Assembly: GCA_021234155.1 (NCBI GenBank)
Contig: JAJEKV010000872.1
Coordinates: 1 to 64,000, forward strand
DNA length: 64,000 nt
Origin: Isoetes taiwanensis
Lineage: Eukaryota; Streptophyta; Lycopodiopsida; Isoetales; Isoetaceae
Reading direction: 5' to 3'
Below the pieces are notes generated by a model that searched no databases, was not told where the DNA came from, and worked only from the letters and a program-made list of their open reading frames with translations. The first letter of the stretch is position 1. Each line of letters opens with the position of its first letter. A program made the position numbers and the translations under genes. Positions 34,986-47,200 of this stretch are shown here, piece by piece.

Positions 34986-35426
34986 CCGAATCAACAAATA
35001 CTTTTGAAGCCTGACTCTCCCCTGTATGAGGGCTCTCGCTGCCCTACGTCATCCCCCGTGTGAATATGCACCCAAACCAAAGGGGGTTTAAGGGGGGATT
35101 TTAATTTAAATGTGTTGGACCCAATGGTTGTGTTAATTAATGCCAATGGTAGTTATGTGTGGGGAATTTTATTTAGAGGGTTTTTTTTGAGATGGCTTGG
35201 AGGGTTCCATGGGAGAATATTCCTTAGAATATTCTATTGTGGCATGTCGCACCAGTCGCCTTTTTTTTCATGTAGCAAAATTCACTATAAGACCTTTTAA
35301 CATAAAACAATTTTGTGTTCATCTAATGAACATGTGTAGTGTCAACGTTTAGCGAAATTGCTAATTACCACACTAATAACTATTATAATTTGATATGGAA
35401 ATCTTCCTACCAAGAACTGTTTTTCC

Positions 35427-35762
35427 TCAGACGGGGACCCTCTGGAGAACATCCTCTGTCAATACAGGCTGAATGATGTCCAAGAAAAACCTGGGGTCAT
35501 GGTTTAGGACTTTCGCAAATATGTACATCAGATGTTTGCATGGAATGTATATCCTTTTCAGTTCTCTACCCATGAAATCCGGGCATGTGCATGTGGGATG
35601 CTTGCATACCCTCACTGTATAAGTTTCATCTGGTCGACGCAACTGGTATGCAACATCCCCGTTGGTGAGATTGACCTTTACAGACTCAATATCACACTCC
35701 AGTTGTAAAGCTTGATTAAGCTTTGTTTCGACTTCTACACAAAGCTTCCTCCGTGCATTCAT
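35427..35762 (-). pseudogene. SWIM zinc-finger end of a Mutator-type transposase
   Basis: The open frame contains YTVRVCKHPTCTCPDFMGRE and CKHLMYIFAKVL, giving the C-x-C...C-x-H pattern of a SWIM zinc finger. In plants this finger follows the DDE domain in Mutator-like transposases and FAR1-type proteins. The frame extends upstream without an initiator (FWQKRMNARRKLCVEVETKL). A second probable transposase piece lies 1 kb further upstream on the same strand. A non-transposon SWIM protein is an alternative. Confidence 0.55.
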
Positions 35763-36727
35763 GCGCTTTTGCCAAAACGTTCCATGAAGTGGACAGAGTC
35801 GCTGTTCAAAGTAGAAGAATTCACACTAGCCATATCGGGCATTGAGTTTCGTGGGGTAATCCCTCTAACGGAATAGTTCCTCTCTCCAATGTTTCCAACT
35901 CGCACTAGTTATATTTACTCCTTTTGCCCACAGCCAATCACTGGACGAGTTGGTATGGCTATGATGCCTCCAATTTTGGATAGTAAGTATTTCGCACATT
36001 TTGAGGACAAAACCAAAACCTTTTGTGTGACCTCTCTCCCATTTACTTTCCTTTGTCCGATTGAAGCATGGTGCAATAGTAGACTCGCATTTAATATTAA
36101 TTTCAGCCTTGCATCTTGACCATTGGACTTTATTCTACCTTGACATCTTATTTTACTACCGGGGCTCTATTCTTCTAATAGCCCATTCCCTCTAGTGGTT
36201 TGATCGAAAGAAATCATACTCAAAGTGAGAGAGGATGGAGGCAGCCAAGGTATGTAGCATCATCAAATATTATATTCCGCTTTGTTTTCTTGTTCAAGCA
36301 TCTACCCTAACTCTAGACCAAGTATGGGCCCTCTTGTCCGGATGATGGTTACGTAACCCACATCCTTGTTATATTCCGAAAACATATCTTCGGTCCTTTT
36401 TTAGCAGTAAATCATATCCTGACAAGGTATGTAGCATATCAGATGCATGAATGGGCCTTAAACCACTATGTAAATGGCTGCCGAAGTTGGTTATCATACT
36501 ATGCATGACACAAGCGGATGGAGTAACGTTACTAGTCTTTATGGGAGTGCCCATTCAGCGCGATTAAGGTATCCATCCTCGGACCTATTCCAACAAAATT
36601 GTGTTCTCTATGTGCTTTGCACTTTGCACTTTTGGCAAAGATAGCTTCGTCGGATCGCATAAGCATGCATCGTACAAGGATAATTTATTCACGTACCCTC
36701 TTGATGCTATCCAACTAGCATGCACAG

Positions 36728-36813
36728 ATTCTGATAGATTAGTGTTAGGGATTTGAGCTGCAGTTGCTAGATTCTGATAGATTAGTGTTAGGGATTTGAG
36801 CTGCAGTTGCTAG
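36728..36813 (+). repeat. 43-bp perfect tandem duplication
   Basis: ATTCTGATAGATTAGTG...GCAGTTGCTAG occurs at 36728-36770 and again at 36771-36813. It lies at the downstream end of the transposase fragment. Confidence 0.85.
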
Positions 36814-37103
36814 ATTGAGCAGTTGCCCCATCTGCTCACTCTTTGATGCCACCATGCTAGCCACGAGCCTAATGAACTTATGTCTGAAGGGCTAGTTTTT
36901 CCAGGCGACCAATTGACAATATTTTGAAAAGCAACCTCAGCATCTTCTGCAGTGGGTGCTGATCTCCATGCCGTGCACAAATTTAGATGCTCTTGTCTAT
37001 GCTCTTGGAATATGTACTTATTGGTATGTCGTTGAAGACATTGTTCCCAATGGAACTTACAGCCACGTTCCTTTCCTTCCATGGGCTGGCCATCATTGAA
37101 CAC
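36810..37103 (-). pseudogene. Probable Mutator-type transposase fragment (DDE region)
   Basis: The open frame reads GCKFHWEQCLQRHTNKYI, HLNLCTAWRSAPTAEDAE, AFQNIVNWSP and LGSWLAWWHQRVSRWG. The C-x-FHW..C.QRH phrase followed by a W-rich helix is reminiscent of the C/H-containing insertion in MULE transposases. The same strand later carries a SWIM finger. Heavily decayed sequence lies between the two. The family call is by remembered pattern only. Confidence 0.4.
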
Positions 37104-37448
37104 AACCCGTTTAAAACGTTTAAATATTTTTGGGCCATGCGACGTGTGAAAATGTAGGCGTTATTAGGGATTTGAGATTTGAAATGATTAAGAGAATTAA
37201 GAATTTAAGAATAATGCCTTTGCAACCTCTTTTGCTTTTGCAACCTCTTTTGCTTTTGAAAAACCAGATGTTTTGTTATTTGTAAAACCTCTATTCGGAT
37301 TAATGCTTTTCAAACATATATTGTTTTTTTAAACTTAATTTCGAAAAAAAACTCGAAATACCTCTGTACCTACCTCGATCTCTGTACCTCTGTTTTTTCA
37401 AAAACCCGAAAATCATCTGTTCTTGGAAATTTTTGTGCCCAGCTGCAG

Positions 37449-38153
37449 ACCCAGTGCGGCGGCGCACTCCATCCAGCAAGGTAAGCTCGATTTGAATATG
37501 CCAGCAAGGTTCGTGAGTCAGGAAGGGATTTCTGAGATGTTTTCCATGATTTTTTCCAGCTGCATTGTAATCTTAGCCCTTGCTACTGCTTCAATCCGAC
37601 CCAGTGCGGCGGCGCACTCCATCCAGTAAGGTAAGCTCGTTTTGGAAAAACAGATGTCTGTGATTTGTGAGGGCCAATTTCTGAGATGTTTACCATGACT
37701 ATTTTCAGCTGTATTCATATCTAAATCCTTGCGGACCCAGTGCGGCGGCGCGCATCCTCCAGAAAGGTAAGAATGGTTGGTTTTTTATTTGGTTTGAATG
37801 CATGACCACAACGGCCTGCAGACCTAGTGCGGCGGCGCACCTCCTCTGGGAAGGCAGGCAAAGTGCAGATCTTTAGTATGTTGTAATGCTCAGATTATAA
37901 GAGCTCAGATGTTAATTTATCTGACCCAGTTACAGTCCCAGCCCAGACCCAGTTCATAGTATTCCATGTTTTTTAACTGAAATTTATTACTTGAATCTGT
38001 TGAAATGTGAATACTGGAGATAATATGTTTATATGTCGCTGTTTCAAAACAACTGGGACAATTTGCTGCTCAGAATCTGATGGCAGAAGACAAACTTTTA
38101 AGTCATGGCAACATACTGCAAACCTAGTGCGGCGGCGCACCTCTTAGATTAAG
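37449..38153 (+). repeat. Five spaced copies of a short exon-like block
   Basis: The core AGTGCGGCGGCGC recurs in blocks starting at about 37449, 37599, 37735, 37822 and 38122. Each block is about 32 bp and four of the five end in AAG directly followed by GTAAG, a perfect splice donor (GT at 37481, 37631, 37767 and 38154). Copy 1 is directly preceded by CTGCAG, an ideal acceptor, and copies 4 and 5 by CTGCAG and CTGCAA. The sequences between copies are partly duplicated too (TTTCTGAGATGTTT.CCATGA). The array looks like a microexon with its introns amplified in tandem. No long ORF passes through it. Confidence 0.7.
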
Positions 38154-38159
38154 GTAAGC

Positions 38160-41100
38160 TACGTTATCAAATTCTGTTTATTTAAGCTGCTCAAGCCTTT
38201 CATACCTCTGGATTTAATAATCAGTTCATACGATGCCTTATTATATGCCTAGTGCCATGTCTGTATTATGGTTGCCTTATTTCTGTTAGTTGCTTGAAGT
38301 TTTGCAAATTCTCTGAACAGAAGAGGTATTCCTGATGCATGACTCTGAGCGACCTCTTCAATCAATGTGATGCTCCGATGACCTTCAGAAACTTCAGAAT
38401 TTGTGAGGAATTTGTGAGGAATTTGAAGGGATGGAGGCGAAGGTGGAAGACTTACTAGTTTTTTCTGGCTGCACTGGACCTTTGAGCTCAATGTAGTGAC
38501 ATTGAATCTTGCTGCTTAGAATTTAAAGAACTGATGAGAACAAAAATGTAATGTAAGAAATTTTTCTTAACCTCCATTACTTACCAACATGAAGACTCTT
38601 CAGAAAATGTTGGAAAATGTTGGAAGGCTTGACCTTTGATTGAGCAGGCTGATAATGGAAGACTGCCTTGGAGGGCCATTTCAGTGCGTGTCTAGCCTTG
38701 AGATCTTAACTTAATTTATGTAGCACGCGTGTTATTTAACTTAATTTAACTTAACAGTGCGTGTTATTATTACGGAAGTACGCTCCAGCGAAGGATGAGC
38801 AGATAAGGCTTGGGAATTCTACGCTTATTGTTACGAGAAGTTCCAAATTCAACAAACAATACCGCATGGGTCAAAGACGTGAAAGAAAAATAATAAAGAT
38901 CTACGGTGCCAGCATGAGACTTAAAAGGTTTTGCCAACCAAGAAGGCCCATGAGACTTGAATCTAGTATTATTGTCCTGCCAAAGATTATGCTGTTTAGA
39001 TAGAGAAGGAAGAAGGAACCACCTCCACACATGTCCTTCTGCTGAAAGGCATACTTTATCGTGCTCCAGGGATACTTACTATCCAGGAAGTGTGTATACA
39101 TGACACCATCGGATGTGAAAGAAAGAAGCAACAATTCTTTGAGTGATCAACCATGCAAATGCATGGCAGAAAATACAACAAATACTATAAATGTTCTCGA
39201 GATGTCACCATATGCATGCAGATCCAACAAGTTTGATCTTTTAATTTCATGCTCAACTTTGACATTCTCACCTATAAATACTAATAGTACACTCTGTTTA
39301 CAAATTGCCACGTTGCGGAGACTTTCATGTATGGAATACATTCACATTTCCTTTGTATGATCACATCCTTTAACAACTTTAAGCCATCTACGAAACCTAT
39401 TTGTATGATATGTTTTATTTCCCTAGCTTTCTTCATGCAAATACAATTTCTTATGCACATGGTTTGTTACCGAGACATCAGCATATACATATGGATCCAG
39501 CATTAAAAATCGCCAATATTATTGTCAACATAGGTGTTCTCTTTCCATTAGTTATTGTCAATATTTGTAATGAACCTAGTGGCTTACCTTGTTTCAGTAT
39601 AAGATTGTGTAGCATTTAAATATAAAAACATAGTAGCTAAGGTTATTTAAAAAACCCCAATTTATGAAACCCAAATGGGTGAGCACCATAGAAGTAGGGG
39701 AATAAAATCGTGGCTGTGTTGGAGACGTATCAGGCAGGCAACAAGGGAATCCCCAATTCAAGTGGAAAGGAGACGTCGACGTTGTCTGCTTGTAGATGAT
39801 GAGTGTGAAGAAGGATGACGACTTCTTGTGGCTGTATTTTCATAACATTATTGTTTCTCATAGTGTTTTGGCTTCCGTTGTTTACTTCAAACAATCTGCT
39901 TTACAATGCTCTCTTTTTCTATGCCTATACTGGCTTCCGTTGTTTACTTCAAACAATCTGCTTTACAATGCTCTCTTTTTCTATGCCTATACTGTGGATA
40001 TGATAATAACAGTATGAACACTAAGGCAATTATATTTATTATAATAGTGTGGGCAGTATGAAGTATGGACATAACATAGTAAGGAGTATGGTGTATTTAG
40101 TATAATGGTATGGACAATATACTACTTTGGTGTAGTTATATTTCTTATAATATGTAGTCTCGAAGTGCATCTTTTATACCTCAGAACCATTGACAAAATT
40201 AAAAAAAGTAGACACAATCTAATAAACCCTCTAAACCCTTCCCAGAAAAACCCTCCAAAAATTCGCACTCGTTATGTGTTGGTTGTTAATGTCAATGGTT
40301 GTTATGTGTTGGTTGTTATGTGTTGGGGGATTTAATTTTTATATGTTGGATGTTAATGGTTTGTGTTGCAAAAAGTGTTTTATTCCCTTCGGGGCCTTAG
40401 GGACGCCCCCCTGTGACAAAAAATTTTAGAATTCAAACCAGAAAAAAACTAGAATTCATTTGAGGCTTTCATCACCTGTAGCTTTTGAATTTCATCACAA
40501 TAAAACAAATAGAACATAAGTAAAAGTTACCATAAAGATAGAGCGTGATTGATCCCATTATTCTCAAAGTCATAAAGTTTGCAACACCCATACACAAACA
40601 TTTTTCAATTGAATGCGGCAAAGAAGCCTTTGGCCTCCATGGATTCTTGTGGTGAGAACCCAAAGTGGGAAATTTTTCTGCTTGTTAGCACAAGAATCTA
40701 GAAGCCTTGGAATTTGCTTAATAATCCGCCTCAAAAAATCTAAAAATGCATGGTAATTTTTTGCAAGCTTCATTCAAAATGAGCCATAAAACAATATCCA
40801 ATAGCTTAACTCGTAGTAATGTGTCGGTTGGTAGGATATGAAAGCCCCGCCAAACCCGGCCGAAAACTTGTTGTTTTAGCATAGATACCTTAACCAAACA
40901 TATCCATATCATACACTATCAAAAAAGATCTCGGAGAGAGCTTTCCAACATAATAAAAATCATCCAAAACAGAGCTCGATCAAAAGTTATGATAAGAAAT
41001 GTGTTGCCGGTGGAAACTGCGCACTACATGCGCCCTTCAAGCCCCCTTCATGTGCCCATTATGCACCACACACACAAAAAGAGGGTTTTGTTGTCAGGAG

Positions 41101-41908
41101 CCATTGGTTGTTGACCATTATGCACCACATGCACAAAAAAAAGGGCTTTTGTTGTGAGCCATTGGTTGTTGACCATTATGCACCACACGCACAAAAAAAA
41201 GGGCTTTGTTGTGAGCCATTGGTTGTTGACCATTGAAAAAAAAAAGACTAAAATCAATGGCTCAGAAATGGTGCACTCTAGATGTATGCATTAGTACATC
41301 TATTTGAATACATCACGAAATCATAGGAAAACCTTAGTGAAAAGCGTACAAAAACACAAAGAAAACCCCATGTTATTATGCTACATATTCAACCGAGATT
41401 TCTTACTCTAGAGTTGGTGGACTTATTCTGGCAATTATAGATAGAAAAGTATGATACAACACATTGTTGCAGTTCCAGGTAGAGTCTAGATATTGAAAAG
41501 ATGTGGTGATGTCCCAAAGTTCATAAAACATAAAGAAACGGTTAACGTCATTCATGTCATTTCGCAAAGGATCAAAATTAGATGCTATACATAATCTTCA
41601 ATTATGTGATAACTACAGCTAGCAACATTGTCATGTCAAGGATTAGACATATCATTAGGCAAATAGTCATAACTCATTGATGAATTCTTAGAATGCCAAA
41701 TAGCAGGCCATGTTCAGGTCAAGACATTTATATCTTAAAGAGATACAAAAAGTCATGAAATAATATTAGGACGTTCACCTATGGTTAGAAGCTATAAGAA
41801 AGCTAGAAAAACAAGTTCAGAGTTCTTTAATACAAGCAAATAAAGGAGGACGAGGAGGAGGGGGGGTTTTAAACCAATAAACCAATTCTATTTTCATGGG
41901 ATTGTTTA
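38160..41908. other. Intergenic stretch with tandem duplications
   Basis: No gene recognised. A 62-bp unit (TGGCTTCCGTTGTTTACTTC...) occurs at 39869-39930 and 39931-39992, almost perfectly. At about 41040-41240 a unit of about 60 bp (CCATTATGCACCACACGCAC, AAAAAAAAGGGCTTT, GAGCCATTGGTTGTTGA) repeats about three and a half times. These explain the short repetitive open frames there. Confidence 0.55.
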
Positions 41909-42022
41909 TCTATATATAGTAATAAAAGCAAAATGTAGTGTGTGCAGAGCATCTCGGCCGTCAATTTCTTTTCCCACAAATTTCATTCTGGACCGTCAGA
42001 TCATGACTATTCCTATTGTAAC

Positions 42023-42395
42023 CTATTGTCATTGATCTTCTTAAAGTCTCCTGCCAGCCCCTCCCATTTTGTCAAGCAAGCTTTATGAGATCTTCTAACA
42101 TCATGTTTCCAACAATAGTCTTCAATCTCACTCCATCTTACATCTCGTTTCTTCATTTTCTCTCTACATCCCCCAAACATACGCTTCTCCTCATCTGCCT
42201 TCTTGGCAGCCTGAAGAATCATCAATTCATGAGCAGTCCAATGAGTACTCACATAATTTCTTACATTCTTGGAATTGGCAGGTCCTTGGGCAAAATTCTC
42301 TACATTAGAAGCACCATTACCATTACCAGTGCAAGAATTATAAATTTCTTCCAATTCTTGTGTTTCTTGCACACAGTCTTCACTGTTCAGGAGGC
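42023..42395 (-). pseudogene. Exon of a trihelix (Myb/SANT-like) DNA-binding protein
   Basis: One exon bounded by a splice acceptor (TTTTACAG before 42395) and donor (AATAG/GTTACA at 42023). The translation includes HWTAHELMILQAAKKADEEK, RWSEIEDYCWKHDV, RRSHKACLTKWEGLAGDFKK. The spaced tryptophans of the three-helix GT domain and the final KW.GL..DFKKI helix are typical of plant trihelix factors. It lies just inside the candidate Helitron 5' end in antisense orientation. A Harbinger-type Myb ORF is a less likely source. Confidence 0.6.
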
Positions 42396-42644
42396 CTGTA
42401 AAAGAGCTCTGCTACACAAGTATTTGTTTTACAAAATAGACTTGACAATTGAAAATTAATGAATCAGAAATGGAAATGCAGACCTGGCTGATCTCTTGTG
42501 CATAAATTCGAAATCCAGAGTTGTGGGCGGAATTGCTGCCGTTTCCTCTCATTGTCTGAATGCTTGAAATCACCGAATCACCGTAATAGAAAGAATGAAT
42601 GCATAAGAAACGTTTTGGATGGCCTTTGTATATGTACTCCAAAA

Positions 42645-42660
42645 ACGGCGCCAAGTTCTG
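42645..42660 (-). mobile_element. LTR edge with primer-binding site
   Basis: On the minus strand a sequence ending GGAGTAACA is followed after four or five bases by TGGCGCCGTT. That is a common plant Ty3-type primer-binding site, complementary to a tRNA 3' end. The LTR would therefore begin TGTTACTCC at 42659 and extend rightward on the plus strand, possibly to about 43.6 kb. The other end was not located and no gag or pol flanks it on the left. Confidence 0.4.
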
Positions 42661-44064
42661 TTACTCCACATGAGTGGAAAAGGAGTTCAATCTAGCCGGT
42701 AAGGTTTCTGTATGCCGGTTAGATTTTCACAAGAGGACAAAGCCGGACGAAAATTCGGTCTTTCGGAAGTGGCAACGAACTTCTGAAAAAAGGGAGTTCG
42801 CCTTTGCCACGTAAGCCAAAATGGGTTCGGTTAACTTAATGGGAAAGGCCGATTTCGGATCTGGGATTGCCACATGGCAAGGTATTTACCGTAATTCGGT
42901 TTAATGGGAATGCACCCTTAGGCGTTGCAAAGAGTCGATTCCTAATCGATCCCTTGTTAGCTGTTGTATTGAGGTATTTACTTGCCCTTGCTTGTGCGGT
43001 ATGTTGGCTTCTTAGGCTATAGTGCCATTTCGCTTTCAGGATTTCTGCAAAAAGAACGAACAGGCAAGAAGCAAGACCATCAAGAAGGGCCACATTTATT
43101 GGATGCGACCAAGTATTTCACTCTTTCATTTTGGTCCGTTGATAAAAGTTTGTAGGGGCGGTTTTCCTTTCAAATCATACAGCGGCAGTTCTTCAGTGCA
43201 TTTTGTGGCGCCTTTTCTTTTCGTCAATTTAACTATTCTATCAACTAAGCTTTTACGCATGAGTGTAAAGGGCATTTTGTGGCACTTTTTGCGGATTTGA
43301 AACATAGTAGATTTGAGTATGGGAGCAGCCTGTATTCATGCAATCGGCAATATTTTTGCAGTTTATTTTGAAGGCATTCGGATGTGTGAATTCTAGGTAA
43401 ACCAGATCGAACATTTTTGCTTGGTATGCTGCTGGCCCTATCTTGACGGTTTTTAGCAAATGCTCGGACGTGAATTTTTCCGAGAGTGGCCATTCTGGAT
43501 AACATGACTTTTGCTCGAGAATAACAATTGTTGTTGGTTCTAGGCCTATTACAAACTCTTTGTCCGACAAGAGCATGCCCCTATTTTCAAAAGGAGTTCC
43601 GTGGGTTTTGCAGAAGCTGGACTAAAGACTATCTGGTCCAGGATCGTACAGGTCATTGCATTGGAGTCCCCTTTTGTTATGAGTTTTGCACCAGACATTT
43701 CTAGAGTTCTTGAAGACAGAAACTCCCATTCACGTCCTTATTTCTAAATGCTTCTATTATCTGGCTCTCAGAAGCACATACCCTATTCTTTTTTTCCATG
43801 CACGGGACTACTAGATATAGCTAGAAGTGCCCATGGTAGGGACGATCAATATGAGGTTGTATTAATTGTGATTTGTACTTACGATTCTTATGTTATTTTA
43901 GACAACCACGTTCATTATTTATGCTCATAATTATTTTCTGCTAATCTTTATGGGCTTCAGGTGGCACAATCCTTCCCTTATTCAGCTTCTACCTTTCGAG
44001 GTATTTCTTTCTAACTATTCTCCTCTATCTGGGAAGAAGACATTTATTAAAATAATCTCTTACT

Positions 44065-44645
44065 ATCAGGTTATATGGAGAATGGACAAACACAACATGC
44101 TTTCATCCTGCAGAAGAAAATGCAAGCAGATAATGTGCATCCTGCAGCCATACCTTTGTGGCATTACTGAATGCTTGTGCTAGATTGGAAGACATAGAAA
44201 CAGGTCGGGAGATTCATGATGAAATATTTGGAGAAGGATTGGAAAGAAATCATTCTTGACAATGCTTTGATTGACATGTATGACATGTCTCTGGGGAGGA
44301 AGCACTTGATTGTTTCGATCAGATGCAACAAGGTAGCATATTTGCGAATGTTGTGACATTTGTCTGCAGCTTGAAAGCTTGCAGCAGTGCAAAGACCCTC
44401 AACAAGGGTTGTGAAATACACAACCTGGTTGCAAAGATGGGATAAAAAAGCGATCCTTTTATCGGTAACAGTTTAGTCAATATGTATTCAGATGTGGTTC
44501 AGTTGCAGAAGCGAAAGAATTTTTTGACAAGCTGGCAGTTCGAAATATTATTTCTTGGACAGTAATTCTTTGAGGATATGTGGAACATGGATATGACCTG
44601 GAAGCATTGCAATGTTTTGAGCAAATGCAAATTGAGGGCTATGCC
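44065..44645 (+). pseudogene. PLS-type pentatricopeptide-repeat pseudogene fragment
   Basis: Across several frameshifts and stops the translation gives GYMENGQTQHAFILQKKMQ, ETGREIHDEIFGEGLERNHS, NALIDMY, SLKACSSAKTLNKGCEIHNL, FIGNSLVNMYS, CGSVAEAKEFFDKLAVRNII and WTVI..GYVEHGYDLEALQC. These are consecutive P, L and S motifs of organelle RNA-editing PPR proteins, with the usual A(C/R)..L..G.EIH phrase. The fragment covers about six motifs with no editing domain. It lies inside the candidate Helitron. Confidence 0.8.
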
Positions 44646-44829
44646 TTAAGTATTGGGATGCTCATACAAATATGCAGATGGATTTGTTTTCTAATTTTGG
44701 CTCAAGTAAGACCTCATCTCCATAGTAAATACTAATAATTTTTTCTATGTCATGTTGAACTCTTAAATCGGTGTGGATGGGAACAGAGTTCAAATATTGT
44801 CGCCAACTTTTTATACAACCAATTAAGTG

Positions 44830-45640
44830 GAGATGGAGGTATTATTCTTGATTTTGGAACAGCTTCTTTGGTCTTCTTGAGGAAGTGATGATAGGAATGC
44901 CAAGTCACATGTGTACTATGCTAGAGGAAAGACTGTTCAAGTCTGATCCACAATTATAATCAGCTGCAGCTCTAGCATATCAAAGAATCTTGAAGATACC
45001 TTTCAGGACAAAATGCTATGGCGCAGTTGTCATTGAGGTATGAAATTATATTTCTGTACCTCGATGCATCTTCAGATACAGCGATATTGCTGCTACTACT
45101 AGACAATACAACTCAATATGCTTGCTTGTTCTGAATAGGCAAAATGCACATGCCATTTTTGTTTTCTACTTTGGTGGTTTTCTTTATGGTTTTTCCAGTC
45201 ATGGGCGTTGATTGACACCAGATCCATTAACTTGGTTTTTTCTAGGGCACATAGTCTTTCTATGGCTTCAATGGGAGACTATGGTAAGCGTTGTCCTCCC
45301 CATCTAGGGAATGGATGAACAAGTGATGAACAAGTGATAGCAAGAAGAAGATCATGGCATCTGATCGTGATTGTTAGAGGTTCATACTTGCATTTTGTAA
45401 GACAACATTCTGATTTCTGTTTTTTTTTTCCAAATACTTGTATTCATATGAAGTGATAAACATCAGACAGCTTGAAGATACCTTTCAGGACAAAATGCTA
45501 TGGCGAAGTCGTCATTGAAGTATGAAATTATATTTCAGTGTCTTTTTTTAGTGTAATTCTTCTTGCTTGATAGGTTGAGGCTATTTTGGTCTTCAAGTCT
45601 TTGCCCAATCAAGGCTTGACGATTCACTCAGATGTGCAGA
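44830..45640 (+). pseudogene. Kinase-like fragment, partly duplicated
   Basis: Short pieces resemble the second half of a plant receptor-like kinase domain: ILDFGTASL (DFG motif), AALAYQRI and KCYGAVVIEV (compare the D.YS.GVV..E helix). A later EAILVFKSLPNQGLTIHSDV resembles sequence after that helix. The 60-bp stretch AAGATACCTTTCAGGACAAA...GTATGAAATTATATTTC occurs twice (about 44994-45056 and 45474-45536). Frames are broken and the call is tentative. Confidence 0.3.
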
Positions 45641-45931
45641 AATTATGGGATAACAGGGCATACCACAAGATTTGGAATACCACAAGATCTGGGATGCTAT
45701 AGGAGATTGCTGGGTCACAGTGGAGGGGAGCTTGCAAGGAGTACATGCAGATTTCAGTGTAATTTCAAATGCAAGTGTAAGCGTGTAAGTGTGTATTTCA
45801 GTGCCTAGCAGATTATTGAACTTTGGCTTCACTTAAAATCTGTCCACGTAGTAATCTGTGCATAAGTGTAAGTTATTTTCAGTGCCATGCAAGTGTAAGT
45901 GTGTATTTCAGTACTAGCAGATAATTGCCTA

Positions 45932-46042
45932 TAGGATTCACTTAGATGCCATCATTGGAAGTGCCCTGATGGATACATATGCAAAATGTGGAGGCGTGAA
46001 TGAGGCATGCAATGTCTTTGAAAAAGTCTCAGATAAATATAC
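45932..46042 (+). pseudogene. Small PPR fragment
   Basis: RIHLDAIIGSALMDTYAKCG, GVNEACNVFEKVSDKY is one complete PPR motif with its start. It probably belonged with the fragment at 44065-44645 and is now separated from it by kinase-like and unrecognised sequence. Confidence 0.65.
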
Positions 46043-46049
46043 TAAATAA

Positions 46050-47200
46050 ACAAGACTGAAGTTATTTTTTGCTCTGGATCTGAAGCAGAAAGCTAAGGCT
46101 TATAGAAGCCCAAGGGATTTATTTTGGTATGGATGTATAGAAGCCCAAGGGATTTATTTGGGTATGGATGTTGGTTATGTGGAGATATAATGGAACAAAG
46201 CACATTCCATTATGCTAATTTATACTCACCTGATCAATTCTAAAATCTATCTCAACTACATAAGTGTAATATAGATCATGGATGGAAACTAATAACCGAT
46301 AAGACAAGGATTTTCAAGTATGATGTTCTTCCTTGGGAGGTTGGCATTGCCCTAAACAATGATAAGTGGAAATATCTAATTAAACTTTCAACAAATGGAT
46401 TTAACTTATAAAATTCATCTATCTTAGCCTTTACGCTTGTATCTTGACACATCTTTAGCATAACATGGTGTAAATAAGTTCATTTTAGTATATTGCATGC
46501 TACCGAGGAATGGTTGAGAAGAGCCTGATAGAACTGGTTGGTTGCAATCCACTTAACGTCCTTTTATCGCAATGACTGGATGGTAAAAGACTACCTATTC
46601 AGACACAGACACTGAGAATTGGAAAAACTCAAATTTATGCTTGGAGAAGGCTATGGTCGACATATATGGTACACGTAAGAGTTTTGATATGGCTTGTGCT
46701 ATTCAATAGCATGCTTACTACATCAAATGAATGCACTTATTGTATCACCTTGTATACAAATCATTGAAAATGCATATCAACTATACGACCTGAACATAGC
46801 TCTTTAGAATGCAATCAATGCAACATCTTTTCATCAACAATACCCCAAACCTTACTCAACAAGTGTCGGAGGAGGAAAGTATAAGATTACATAATTTGGC
46901 CTTTGTTTAACCACTTCTTGCTTGTGTCCTTCGTTCAACCAGTTCAAGATGTTATCTAACTCCCGTATTATCTAAATTAATGAGGTTCTTGATACTTTTG
47001 AGAAGGTTCTACTATATTTAAGGCTGGAGTTATTTTATCACCTCACACCTTATTATTTTCAACACCTTTATCATCATTTAATTTCACACTTATATTCCTT
47101 GTGGGTAGCTGCTTTTGTTTATGCCTGGTATCATCACCATGGTTGAAATGAGTATGATATATGTATGTTTAATGTTTATCTTATAAATTTTTGTTGAGGA
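46050..47200. other. Non-coding interior of the Helitron candidate
   Basis: No gene recognised. A short direct repeat (TATAGAAGCCCAAGGGATTT) occurs twice at about 46100-46160. Sequence from 47233 to 48118, between the two hairpin ends, is also without recognisable content. Confidence 0.4.

Noticed and set aside
37423-37629. 68-residue frame through the first two GC-rich blocks
   Set aside because: It reads straight through apparent splice donors, and the same peptide (RPSAAAHSIQ) appears twice only because of the duplication.
37449-38153. CRISPR-like array
   Set aside because: The spacing is irregular, spacers are partly duplicated, repeats diverge, and the setting is a plant nuclear genome.
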